Origin: Streptomyces sp. NBC_01439
Lineage (GTDB): Bacteria; Actinomycetota; Actinomycetes; Streptomycetales; Streptomycetaceae
Reading direction: 5' to 3'
Length of the DNA stretch: 64,000 nt
NCBI RefSeq assembly: GCF_036227605.1
Contig: NZ_CP109487.1
Coordinates: 8,171,001-8,235,000 of the forward strand
The notes below the pieces were generated by a model that ran no database searches, had not been told where the DNA came from, and saw only the letters and a program-made list of their open reading frames with translations. Each line of letters opens with the position of its first letter. Position 1 is the stretch's first letter. A program made the translations under genes and the position numbers. Below are positions 19,392-27,097 of the stretch, one piece after another.

Positions 19392-20657
19392 TCATGGGGC
19401 GGGATCGGCCTCCAGCGCCGAGCCCGGGTCGGGGGCGGAGGGCCCCGACGGGATCCACCGACCCGCCTCGCGGCGGTACGGCCACCAGCGCCCCTCCCGG
19501 CCCAGCCGGAGCTGGCGGTCGGTGCCCGCTTCCGTCCAGCGGGCGCGGACCCGGCGGAGCACCGGAGCCTCCCCGTCCGCCCAGGCCGCGGCCAGGGCCG
19601 ACCGGGCACGGGCCAGTTCGCTCCGGCCCGGCGTCCAGTCTTCCTCCAGCACCGCCAGGCCCTGGGCCGCGCCGAAGCCCCAGGCGCGTACGGCCAGTTC
19701 CATCTCGGCCCGGCTGCGCCCGGTAGCCGCCGCCAGGCGGGAACGGAGCCGAAAGTCACCGGCCTCGGCCGAGAGTCGTACGGCGTCTTGGGCGTGTGTG
19801 AGCGGGGCCGCCGGGGCGCGTTCGGCGTGTCCCGGAGTCAGCGCCTCCGCGAGCCGCCGGTGGGCCTCGGTCGCGGCCGCCTGCGCCAGGAACTCCACCG
19901 CATCCACGTCGAGTTCAGGTTCCGCATCGGTCTCCGTGTCCAGGGTCGGCGGCTGGCCCGGCGCCGGTGGCAGCCCCGGCAGCGGGGGCAGGGCAGGCAG
20001 GGCAGCGCCCACCGCGAAGACCTCCGCCGCCGGGACCCCCTCGTCGACCGGCGCGTGCGGAGCGGCTGCTTCTGCTTCCGCTTCCACCCTGCTCCGCTCC
20101 GCCAGCTCGTCCACCAGCCCGCGCTCGCCCCGGCCCCGCAGGAGCAGCAGCACGAAGGGGTCCTGGTCCAGTAGCCGGGCCACCTGGTAGCAGAGCGCGG
20201 CCGTGTGCGGGCAGTGGTCCCACTCGCCGCAGTCGCAGCGCGGGTCGAGGTCTCCTATGCCGGGCAGCAGCTCGACCTCGGCCGCGGCGGCGTCCTCGGC
20301 GAGTTCCGGCGGCACCTCCCGGTCGAGCAGCGCCGCGATGTGCCCAGCCTCCGCGGCAGCCAGATCCAGCAGTCGGTCCCATTCCGCTTCCGTGAACTCC
20401 TGCACCAGCACGTCCGTCCGGTGCGCCGTCCCGTCCGGATCGCGCACCACCGCGGTGAGCCCGCCGGGGCGCGCCGACACCGCGCCGACGGCGCCCGCGC
20501 GCGCGTACCGGCGACCCTGCTTGACCTGCGCCTCGTCGAGCGCACTGTCCTCCAGGGCGCGCAGCCAGGCACGGCCCCACCACGTGCGGGCGAAGCCGCG
20601 GCCGGGGGCGGGCGCCAGGGCCGGGAAGGTCTTCTCGTACGGCTCTCGGCTGTTCAT
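19392..20657 (-). CDS. SWIM zinc-finger protein
   Basis: 421 residues. The SWIM motif CxCx(n)CxH is visible as PRCDCGEWDHCPHTAAL around residues 139-155, after an N-terminal TWWGRAWLRALED block typical of these proteins. A Pro/Ala/Asp-rich middle leads to a helical C-terminus. SWIM fingers bind DNA or protein; in streptomycetes the gene normally follows a SNF2-type helicase gene, suggesting they act together. Here the ATG at 20657 lies 3 bases after the stop of the helicase remnant, so the operon layout is kept although the helicase core is gone. Confidence 0.85.
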   Translation of the reverse strand: MNSREPYEKTFPALAPAPGRGFARTWWGRAWLRALEDSALDEAQVKQGRRYARAGAVGAVSARPGGLTAVVRDPDGTAHRTDVLVQEFTEAEWDRLLDLAAAEAGHIAALLDREVPPELAEDAAAAEVELLPGIGDLDPRCDCGEWDHCPHTAALCYQVARLLDQDPFVLLLLRGRGERGLVDELAERSRVEAEAEAAAPHAPVDEGVPAAEVFAVGAALPALPPLPGLPPAPGQPPTLDTETDAEPELDVDAVEFLAQAAATEAHRRLAEALTPGHAERAPAAPLTHAQDAVRLSAEAGDFRLRSRLAAATGRSRAEMELAVRAWGFGAAQGLAVLEEDWTPGRSELARARSALAAAWADGEAPVLRRVRARWTEAGTDRQLRLGREGRWWPYRREAGRWIPSGPSAPDPGSALEADPAP

Positions 20658-20660
20658 CGC

Positions 20661-21650
20661 TCACTCCCCGCGAGCGGCCGGGCGCAGCGCCACGAGCTCG
20701 GCCAGTTCGGCATCGGTCAGTTCGGTCAGCGCGCCCTCGCCGCCCGCGAGGACGGCGTCGGCCAGGGCGCGTTTGCGCGCCAGGAGCTCGGCGATCCGGT
20801 CCTCGACGGTGCCCTCGGCGATGATCCGGTGGACCTGTACGGCGAGGACCCGGTCCAGGGCCCGGTCGAGCTCGATCCGCAAGGAGATCCGGACCCCGGC
20901 GTCATGTCCGGCGGCCACCTCGGCGGCCCATCCGCGCAGCTCGGGGTGGAGTTGCGGAGGGCGGTCGGCGTAGGCGGGGCCACCGGCGGCCGCGGGGGCG
21001 GCGGGGGAGCGGGGGAGGGCGTCGGCGATGGCGTCGAGGAAGGCCCGCAGCAACGGTTCCGGCGAGGGCAGCCGGGGCGGCCCGTCGGCGTTCAGCGGCA
21101 CGCAACGGGCGGCGGGCGGCATGGCGGCGGCCAGTTCCCGGACCTCGTCGAGGTCGGCGGCCTCCAGCGGTCCGATCCGCCACGCGTCGTGGCCGGCGGG
21201 ACTCAGCCCGGGCAGGAGCTGCCCGCGCGCGGCGAAGCGCAGGGCGAGCAGCGCGGCGGCGCCCCAGAACGCCGTGGCGGAGTCACCGGTTCCGTCGGTT
21301 CCGTCGGTCGGGCCGCCGGGTCCCGCCCCGGTCGCCGCGGACCGGGCGCGGGTGAGGAGGGGCAGGGCTTCGTCCACGGACAGGATGTGCGCGACCACGG
21401 TGGACCGGCGGAGGTCGGGGGAGATGACCGTGAGCTCCTCCAAGCCGCCGCCATGGGACGGGGCACCGGCATCGGCATCGGCAGGTGCCCCGGCAGGGAC
21501 CCCGGCAGGGACCCCGGCACGGGCACCGGCAGGGGCGCCGGGCGGCGTGCCGGCGGTCCGCCAGAGGGCGATCCGACCGCGGCGCGGCGGGTCGGCGGGA
21601 AGGAAGACGGCGGAGTGGTCGTGGATGAGGCCGGAGATCTCGAAGAGCAC
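20661..21650 (-). pseudogene. SNF2-type helicase with internal deletion of the ATPase core
   Basis: 329 residues from a GTG at 21650 (GAGGA four bases upstream). The first ~260 residues (VLFEISGLIHDHSAVFLPAD, then ATAFWGAAALLALRFAARGQ and AAEVAAGHDAGVRISLRIE) match the N-terminal domain of long actinobacterial SNF2 helicases. They are followed directly by the extreme C-terminus (VQVHRIIAEGTVEDRIAELL, then ALTELTDAELAELVALR). Every helicase motif, including Walker A, DEGH-type box and motif VI, is absent. The join lies near 20838-20872 and keeps frame. Family members are usually about three times longer. Probably a non-catalytic relic, though the intact frame means a protein could be made. Confidence 0.8.
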
Positions 21651-21835
21651 GCATTCCTCAAGTTTGACTACTTGGTGCGGGGCGGCCGAGCTTACGTCAT
21701 CGAGTGTGCCCGGCGACGGGGGCGCGACCGCGCCCCGGGTCGCTTCGAAGGTCGTTCGGGTGTCGGGGAACGCGTGGTCGCGGCGGCGCGTTGAGCGGGG
21801 TAGTAGTGGTCGACGGCAGGAGGAGGTGTCCGCAG

Positions 21836-22018
21836 ATGTCCACGAGCGGAAAGATCGCGGTTGCCGGAGTCGTGGCAGCCATCGTGCTGTTCTGGACCGT
21901 GGGGTTCTGGGCGGGGTTGCTGGTCCTGATCGGCGTGCCGGTCGCCGCCTACCTCCTGCTGGACTCCTCCCAGCGCCGTCGTCTGCGGGGTATATCCAGG
22001 AAGCAGATCGGCCGCTGA
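21836..22018 (+). CDS. Small hydrophobic membrane protein, unknown function
   Basis: 60 residues from an ATG at 21836 with AGGAGG nine bases upstream. One or two membrane spans occupy residues 8-42 (IAVAGVVAAIVLFWTVGFWA, then LLVLIGVPVAAYLLL), followed by a basic cytoplasmic tail RRRLRGISRKQIGR. Divergent from the SNF2 remnant and followed by a hairpin terminator. No family recognised. Confidence 0.65.
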   Translation: MSTSGKIAVAGVVAAIVLFWTVGFWAGLLVLIGVPVAAYLLLDSSQRRRLRGISRKQIGR

Positions 22019-22050
22019 CCGCGGCCGCCGCGCGCCGGCCCGGCAGGGCG

Positions 22051-22081
22051 GCCGGGCTCCGGCTTCGGCGCGGAGCCCGGC
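22051..22081. terminator. Hairpin terminator between convergent genes
   Basis: A perfect 11-bp inverted repeat (22051-22061 against 22071-22081) with a 9-base loop starts 33 bases after the small membrane protein. It could also stop transcripts of the polyprenyl synthase-like gene from the other side. Confidence 0.65.
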
Positions 22082-22168
22082 GAGCACGGCCGCGGGGCGG
22101 GACTCGGGCGTGTACCCGCTCGGTGCGGTGACGCCCGCAGGGCGTGGCCCGCCCGGGCGGCGGCCGGG

Positions 22169-23176
22169 TCAGGCGGCGCCGCTCACGAAGGCCGGGGCGG
22201 GATCCGCTTCGAGCAGCATCTGGGACGCGTGGTCCACGAGGTGTCGGAGTACCGGCAAGTAGGTCTCGTCGCCGCCCAGTTCGTCCAGGATCCGGTACCC
22301 CTCGGCGCGGAACGCGTCGATCTCGGCCCGGTACCGGTCGAGAGCGGTGGGCGTCCGCAGCAGTGCCTCCAGTTCCGCTCTGGCCTGAGGCGAGCGTCCG
22401 GCGGCCGCGCACAGGCCCAGGACGTGCTCCCGGGCATCGGGCGAGGAGTCCTCGATGACGGAGGCGAGGAGATAGGTGACCGTGCCGTTGAGCAGGTCCT
22501 CGTTGCGGCCGGACAGGATGTCTTCCTGGTCGTTGAATATTTGCCAAAGGATGCCGAAGACGTAGCCGAATTCACGCCACAGCTCCACCTTCTCGGCCGT
22601 TGTTCCGGAGAATATCGCGGCCATTGCCGTGATCATTCCGAAGGGCGCACCGGACTTGCCGCGGTACGTCTCGACCACTGATTTCCGCGAGGCGCTGCAG
22701 ATGTCCCCGCGCATGTCGTCGATCTGGCCGTCGACGCCGATGATCCAGCCGTTCAGGATCTCGGCTATCAGCGCGCTGCGCGACGAGTCCGGGAGGTCCT
22801 GCGAGAGGAGGATCTGGATGGGGAGCGAGTTCCCCGTGATGACGGATGCGAGCAGCGCTTCGTTCTCGGTGAGCTCGCCGGAGATGGAGGCGCCGTTGGC
22901 GTCCGCCAGGTCGTCGAGGTAGCAGGCCGAGGTCCACCACAGCAGGTGGACGGCGGACAGCGGGATGGCCGGCCTCGGATTGCCGGTCTCTATGGCGTGC
23001 GTGAGGAGCGGCAGCACCGAGAGGGGATGTCTCAGTTTGCGGTGCTCCAAGAGCTTGGCCACTGAGTTCCTGGTCGTGCTCGCCACTGGGCCGAGCCGCT
23101 CCAGCGCGGCGTCGATCTCCGCGTCGATGTCCTGCGAGACTTCCCGGTGCAGGTCCAGGTAGGACATGGAATTCAA
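22169..23176 (-). CDS. Polyprenyl synthetase-like isoprenoid synthase
   Basis: 335 residues with an all-helical trans-prenyl-synthase pattern. The first Asp-rich motif is CYLDDLADANG (DDxxD, residues 88-92), then GVDGQIDDMRGD (the GQ-x-x-D helix) and YRGKSGAPFG. The second Asp motif is FNDQEDI (NDxxD, 215-219), and the usual K of the following DLxxGKxTLP motif is replaced in DLLNGTVTYLLA. Such enzymes condense isopentenyl diphosphate with allylic diphosphates, or prenylate peptides (ComQ). The altered second motif means product and activity are uncertain. Start: TTG at 23176, favoured because GGAGG lies six bases upstream; the ATG at 23167 is too far. No terpene cyclase is adjacent. Confidence 0.75.
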   Translation of the reverse strand: MNSMSYLDLHREVSQDIDAEIDAALERLGPVASTTRNSVAKLLEHRKLRHPLSVLPLLTHAIETGNPRPAIPLSAVHLLWWTSACYLDDLADANGASISGELTENEALLASVITGNSLPIQILLSQDLPDSSRSALIAEILNGWIIGVDGQIDDMRGDICSASRKSVVETYRGKSGAPFGMITAMAAIFSGTTAEKVELWREFGYVFGILWQIFNDQEDILSGRNEDLLNGTVTYLLASVIEDSSPDAREHVLGLCAAAGRSPQARAELEALLRTPTALDRYRAEIDAFRAEGYRILDELGGDETYLPVLRHLVDHASQMLLEADPAPAFVSGAA

Positions 23177-23435
23177 GAATGGCCTCCGTCGTGGAATGGG
23201 CCGCGGGCGCGGGGTGCGCGCCTTTGAGCCTCTTGACTGGCCGATTCGATCATTCTGGAGGAAGGGGATCCAGAGCGATTTCCAGCCGCCATGGCTGGTT
23301 CTTTTCGATCATGGGGAGCCGTGACGGTCCCCGCCCGGAGGCCGGCCGTCGACGAACCGCTCGGTACCGGGCGTACATCGGGCCGCTGCTGCCGCTACCG
23401 CTGCTGTCACCGCCATCGCCCACTCCGGCTCGTGT

Positions 23436-24233
23436 TCACGACGGGCGGACTGCGATGCGGTCCAGCGCCGTCAGCAGGTCCGGTAGATCCGGTAGGCCCG
23501 GCTGGTCCGCGTCTGCCTTGTGGGGGACCGTGAGCACCTCGCTCGGCTCCTCGTCCAGCAGGACGAAGGCCGCCTCGCCGGTGCGCGCCACGAGCGACCA
23601 GCCGGGCCCGTCCACCCGCAGCGTCCGGACCCCCTCGCCGGCGAACGAGGACCGCACCCGGCCGGGCGGCGGCGGGGTCTTCGTGTACGCCACGGCCTCC
23701 TCCAGTGCCCGTGCGAGCCCGGGGTGCGCGGCGGCAGCGGCCCCGCCGTCCGTGGCCACGCGCTCGCTCCAGTCCGCCCACTCCCGGGCGATCTGGTCCG
23801 CGCCCATCCGTCGCTGCACCGGACCCCATACGTCCGCCGAGGGCGGGGCGAGCGGTACCCGCCCAGTACCGTCCGCTCCTTGCTCGGGATCGTGCGGTTC
23901 CGGGATTCCCGACGCGGCCACCGAAAGCTCCAGTGGCCAGCCCGCCAGCGAGACCACGATCGTCCGCTCGTCGGGGGACAGGTCGTACTCCATCCCGCAG
24001 TCCCAGGAGGCGATGGCCGTCGCGACGAGCGACACGTCGTCCACGACGACCGTCCAGCGCGCGCCCTCCTCGTCCTGGCCGAGCACCAGCCCGTACCCCT
24101 CCCCGTTCGGGGCCACGCCTAGCAGGGAGCAGGCCTCGGGGAAGTCGTCGCCCAGGATGCTGGGGAACTGTGCCGGGGTCAGCAGCACGGCGGTCAGCAC
24201 GTACAGCGAGCCGCCACCCTCGTCGTCGGACAC
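23436..24233 (-). CDS. Hypothetical protein, acidic, unknown function
   Basis: 265 residues from a GTG at 24233 with GGGAGG just upstream. Rich in Asp/Glu, no membrane segment or signal peptide, no motif I recognise. Blocks such as SLYVLTAVLLTPAQFPSILG and WDCGMEYDLSPDERTIVVSL alternate strands and helices like a soluble domain. Divergent from the MpaB-type gene. Codon use matches the neighbours, so it is probably a real core gene. Confidence 0.65.
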   Translation of the reverse strand: MSDDEGGGSLYVLTAVLLTPAQFPSILGDDFPEACSLLGVAPNGEGYGLVLGQDEEGARWTVVVDDVSLVATAIASWDCGMEYDLSPDERTIVVSLAGWPLELSVAASGIPEPHDPEQGADGTGRVPLAPPSADVWGPVQRRMGADQIAREWADWSERVATDGGAAAAAHPGLARALEEAVAYTKTPPPPGRVRSSFAGEGVRTLRVDGPGWSLVARTGEAAFVLLDEEPSEVLTVPHKADADQPGLPDLPDLLTALDRIAVRPS

Positions 24234-24367
24234 CTGGCCTCCCGGTAGCTCTTTCGTCGGCGCACCTTAACCAGCGGGTAACCCGCCCGTCGAGAGCCTG
24301 CGGGACGCGATTTCCAAGGCTGCTACCTGCACGTAGAGTTGGGAACCCGCCACAGAAAGGGACACCG

Positions 24368-25282
24368 GTGCAGCGTTACGATCGGCTGAGGGAGATCCTC
24401 CGTCTCGATCCCGACAAGGACTTCCTCGCCATCTACCGGCTCACCGCCACCTACGAGTTCCCCTGGGACTTCACCCGCGCCCTGGAACTCGCTCTGTTCC
24501 GGACCTATGCCGTCCCGAGCATCGGTGGCCTGCTGGCCGAGACGGCCGAGTTCACCGACCGGCCCCAGAAGCGCTACGACGACACCTCGCTGCTCCTGGA
24601 CGCGGTCGTCGAGCACGGCTTCGAGAGCGACACTGCGCGCACCGCCATCCGCCGTGTCAACCAGATGCACCGCAGCTACGACATCTCGAACGAGGACATG
24701 CGGTACGTCCTGTGCACCTTCGTGGTGATTCCGGCACGCTGGCTGGACGCCTACGGCTGGCGCCCGCTGACCCACCACGAGCGCCGGGCCTGCGCGAACT
24801 ACTACGCCGCTCTCGGCCGCCACCTGGGCATCACGGACATCCCGGGCTCCTACGAGGAGTTCGAGATCACCCTCAACGCCTACGAAGAGGCCCACTTCGG
24901 CTGGGACGAAGGCGCCCGCAAGGTCGCCGACTCCACCCTCGACCTCATGGCCTCCTGGTACCCGGCGCCGGTCGCCCCCGCCGTGCGGCGCGCGAGCCTC
25001 GCCCTCCTCGACGAATCGCTGCTGCGCGCCTTCCGGTACGAGACCCCGCGCGCCCCGGTCCAGCGCCTCGTCCAGGGCGCCCTGCGGCTGCGCGGCCGCG
25101 CGGTACGGCTCCTGCCCCCGCGCAGGGCCCCCCACTACGCCCGCCAGAACCCGGAGATCAAGGGCTATCCGGACGGCTACGACGTGGGTGAGCTCGGCAC
25201 GTTCCCCGTGCCCGGCTCGGGCGGCTGCCCCGTTCCGCATCCCCGCCGGCCCGCCGGAGCCGAGGCTCAGCCTCCGGCCTGA
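24368..25282 (+). CDS. Oxygenase MpaB-family protein (DUF2236)
   Basis: 304 residues from a GTG at 24368. The helical core shows AIRRVNQMHRSYDISNED, MRYVLCTFVVIPARWLDAYG and HHERRACANYYAALG, blocks with conserved His/Arg of the MpaB/latex-clearing-protein superfamily, which binds haem in characterised members. The exact reaction is unknown; MpaB itself cleaves a farnesyl chain. The 3' end overlaps the convergent methyltransferase gene by 16 bases. Confidence 0.75.
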   Translation: MQRYDRLREILRLDPDKDFLAIYRLTATYEFPWDFTRALELALFRTYAVPSIGGLLAETAEFTDRPQKRYDDTSLLLDAVVEHGFESDTARTAIRRVNQMHRSYDISNEDMRYVLCTFVVIPARWLDAYGWRPLTHHERRACANYYAALGRHLGITDIPGSYEEFEITLNAYEEAHFGWDEGARKVADSTLDLMASWYPAPVAPAVRRASLALLDESLLRAFRYETPRAPVQRLVQGALRLRGRAVRLLPPRRAPHYARQNPEIKGYPDGYDVGELGTFPVPGSGGCPVPHPRRPAGAEAQPPA

Positions 25283-25932
25283 TCCCGGGCGCCTCCGCGG
25301 ACCCCGGGCGCGGGGCCGACGTACGAACGCGTTGAGGGGCGACGCACGGCCAGCACCAGGAAACGGTCGTCGTCATCGGCGTACGAGACCATGTTCCAGC
25401 CCGAACCGGTCAGCAGCGGGCCGAGGTTGTGCTCGGCCCGCATGTCCTGCGGGGTCAGTTCGCGACCGTGCCGAGCGGCGAGGGCCGCTCGCCCGATCGG
25501 GTGGAAGAGGGCGAGCCCGCCACCGGGACGGACCACCCGGGCGAGCTCGGACAGGTTCGCCCCCGGGTCGGGCAGGTGGGCGATGAGCCCGGCGGCGAAC
25601 ACCGCGTCGAGCACCTCGTCGCGCAGCGGCAGCCGGGCCACGTCAGCGAGCAGCAGGGCGCCCTCGGCGTCCCGCCCCGCCCGCCGCGCGGCGGCCAGCA
25701 TCTGCGGGGTGAGGTCCACGCCGAGAACGGTTCCGGACGGTCCGACGGCGGCCCGCAGCGCGGTCATGGCCCGCCCGGTGCCACAGCCCGCGTCGAGCAC
25801 GCGGTCCCCGGGCCGCAGTCCGAACTCGGTCACGGCGGTGGTGAACGCGGGCCCGTCCCCGGGAAACCTGCGGTCCCAGTCCGCCGCACGCGCCCCGAAG
25901 AACTCCTGCACGTGTGTGTGGTCTTCGCTCAT
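25267..25932 (-). CDS. SAM-dependent methyltransferase (class I)
   Basis: 221 residues from the ATG at 25932. Motif I is RVLDAGCGTGRAMTAL, motif II region VLGVDLTPQMLAAARR, then ALLLADVARLPLRDEVLDAV and ELARVVRPGGGLALF, the full UbiE/Methyltransf_11 order. Substrate unknown. The start of the longer ORF (25956) was rejected for lack of a ribosome site. Convergent with the MpaB gene. Confidence 0.85.
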   Translation of the reverse strand: MSEDHTHVQEFFGARAADWDRRFPGDGPAFTTAVTEFGLRPGDRVLDAGCGTGRAMTALRAAVGPSGTVLGVDLTPQMLAAARRAGRDAEGALLLADVARLPLRDEVLDAVFAAGLIAHLPDPGANLSELARVVRPGGGLALFHPIGRAALAARHGRELTPQDMRAEHNLGPLLTGSGWNMVSYADDDDRFLVLAVRRPSTRSYVGPAPGVRGGARDQAGG

Positions 25933-26102
25933 GCGCCCATGATCCCCCACGGGCACCCGCCCGGGTGCCCGCGCGCCTGCGGACCGTGTGCAAGCTGGAA
26001 CGTGGTGTGATCGAAGGCGAACGTAGCTCTGTCATATTCCAGCAGTTCCAGCTGCTTTCGAAATGCGCCCCCTGTTCGCGCCCTCACCCGGACTAGCGTC
26101 CC

Positions 26103-26897
26103 GTGGCCATGGGACACCTGGGACATCTGGACCACGCCGCCTACGGCTGGCTGACACCCGCGCTGTCATATGTGATGGCATCGATCGGCGCCGCTCTCGG
26201 GCTGCGCTGTACCGTCCGGGCTCTCGCCACGACCGGAGCCTCCCGCCGCAACTGGCTCCTCACCGCGGCCTCCGCCATCGGCACCGGTATCTGGACCATG
26301 CACTTCGTCGCCATGCTCGGCTTCGAGGTCACGGGCACCGAGATCCACTACGACGTGCCCCTCACGATCCTCAGCCTGCTCGTCGCCGTGCTGGTGGTGG
26401 GCGCCGGAGTCTTTGCCGTCGGCTACGGAAAGGACCGCGGCCGGTCCCTCGTACTGGGCGGCCTGACCACCGGACTCGGCGTCGCCAGCATGCACTACCT
26501 GGGCATGGCGGCCCTGCGTCTGCACGGCGACGTCTCCTACGATCCGCTCACCGTCGGACTCTCCGTCGCCATCGCCGTGATTGCGGCGACCGCCGCCCTG
26601 TGGGCCGCGCTCAACATCAAGTCCCCGGTGGCGGTCGCCGTCGCCTCGCTCGTCATGGGCGCCGCCGTGAGCAGCATGCACTACACGGGGATGATGGCCG
26701 TCGCCGTCAGCGTCAGCCCCTCGGACGCGGCCCTTCCCGGCGCCACGGCCATGCAGTTCATCTTCCCGCTCGCCGTCGGGTTGGGCTCCTACCTGTTCAT
26801 CACCGCGGCCTTCGTCGCGCTGTCCCCGACGGTCGACGGGCCCGCCGCCTCCCCGTCGGCCCGGCACCTGGGGGAGCACACCGCGACCGCGCACTGA
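26103..26897 (+). CDS. MHYT-domain integral membrane sensor
   Basis: 264 residues with about seven membrane spans. Three MHYT-type motifs are visible: TMHFVAM (about 64-70), SMHYLGM (about 129-135) and SMHYTGM (about 193-199), whose Met/His residues are proposed to bind copper and sense a diatomic gas. There is no fused output domain (GGDEF, EAL or kinase), so it would have to signal through a partner. Start is GTG 26103 or ATG 26109; neither has a good ribosome site. A conservon begins 200 bases downstream, but a link is unproven. Confidence 0.85.
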   Translation: MAMGHLGHLDHAAYGWLTPALSYVMASIGAALGLRCTVRALATTGASRRNWLLTAASAIGTGIWTMHFVAMLGFEVTGTEIHYDVPLTILSLLVAVLVVGAGVFAVGYGKDRGRSLVLGGLTTGLGVASMHYLGMAALRLHGDVSYDPLTVGLSVAIAVIAATAALWAALNIKSPVAVAVASLVMGAAVSSMHYTGMMAVAVSVSPSDAALPGATAMQFIFPLAVGLGSYLFITAAFVALSPTVDGPAASPSARHLGEHTATAH

Positions 26898-27097
26898 CCC
26901 CGTACTGACCGCGCACCCGTGGCCCGCGCACCCGTGGCCCGTGCCGATTCCACGGCTTCGCCCCGGCGCGTACCGGCCACCGCCCCACCGCTCCATCACC
27001 CACCGCTGCATCACCCCACCTGTCCTTCCGCCCCACCCGTCCCCTTCGCCACACCCGCCACACCGCACCCGTAGGCACCGCCCGGAACGAGGAGCCC

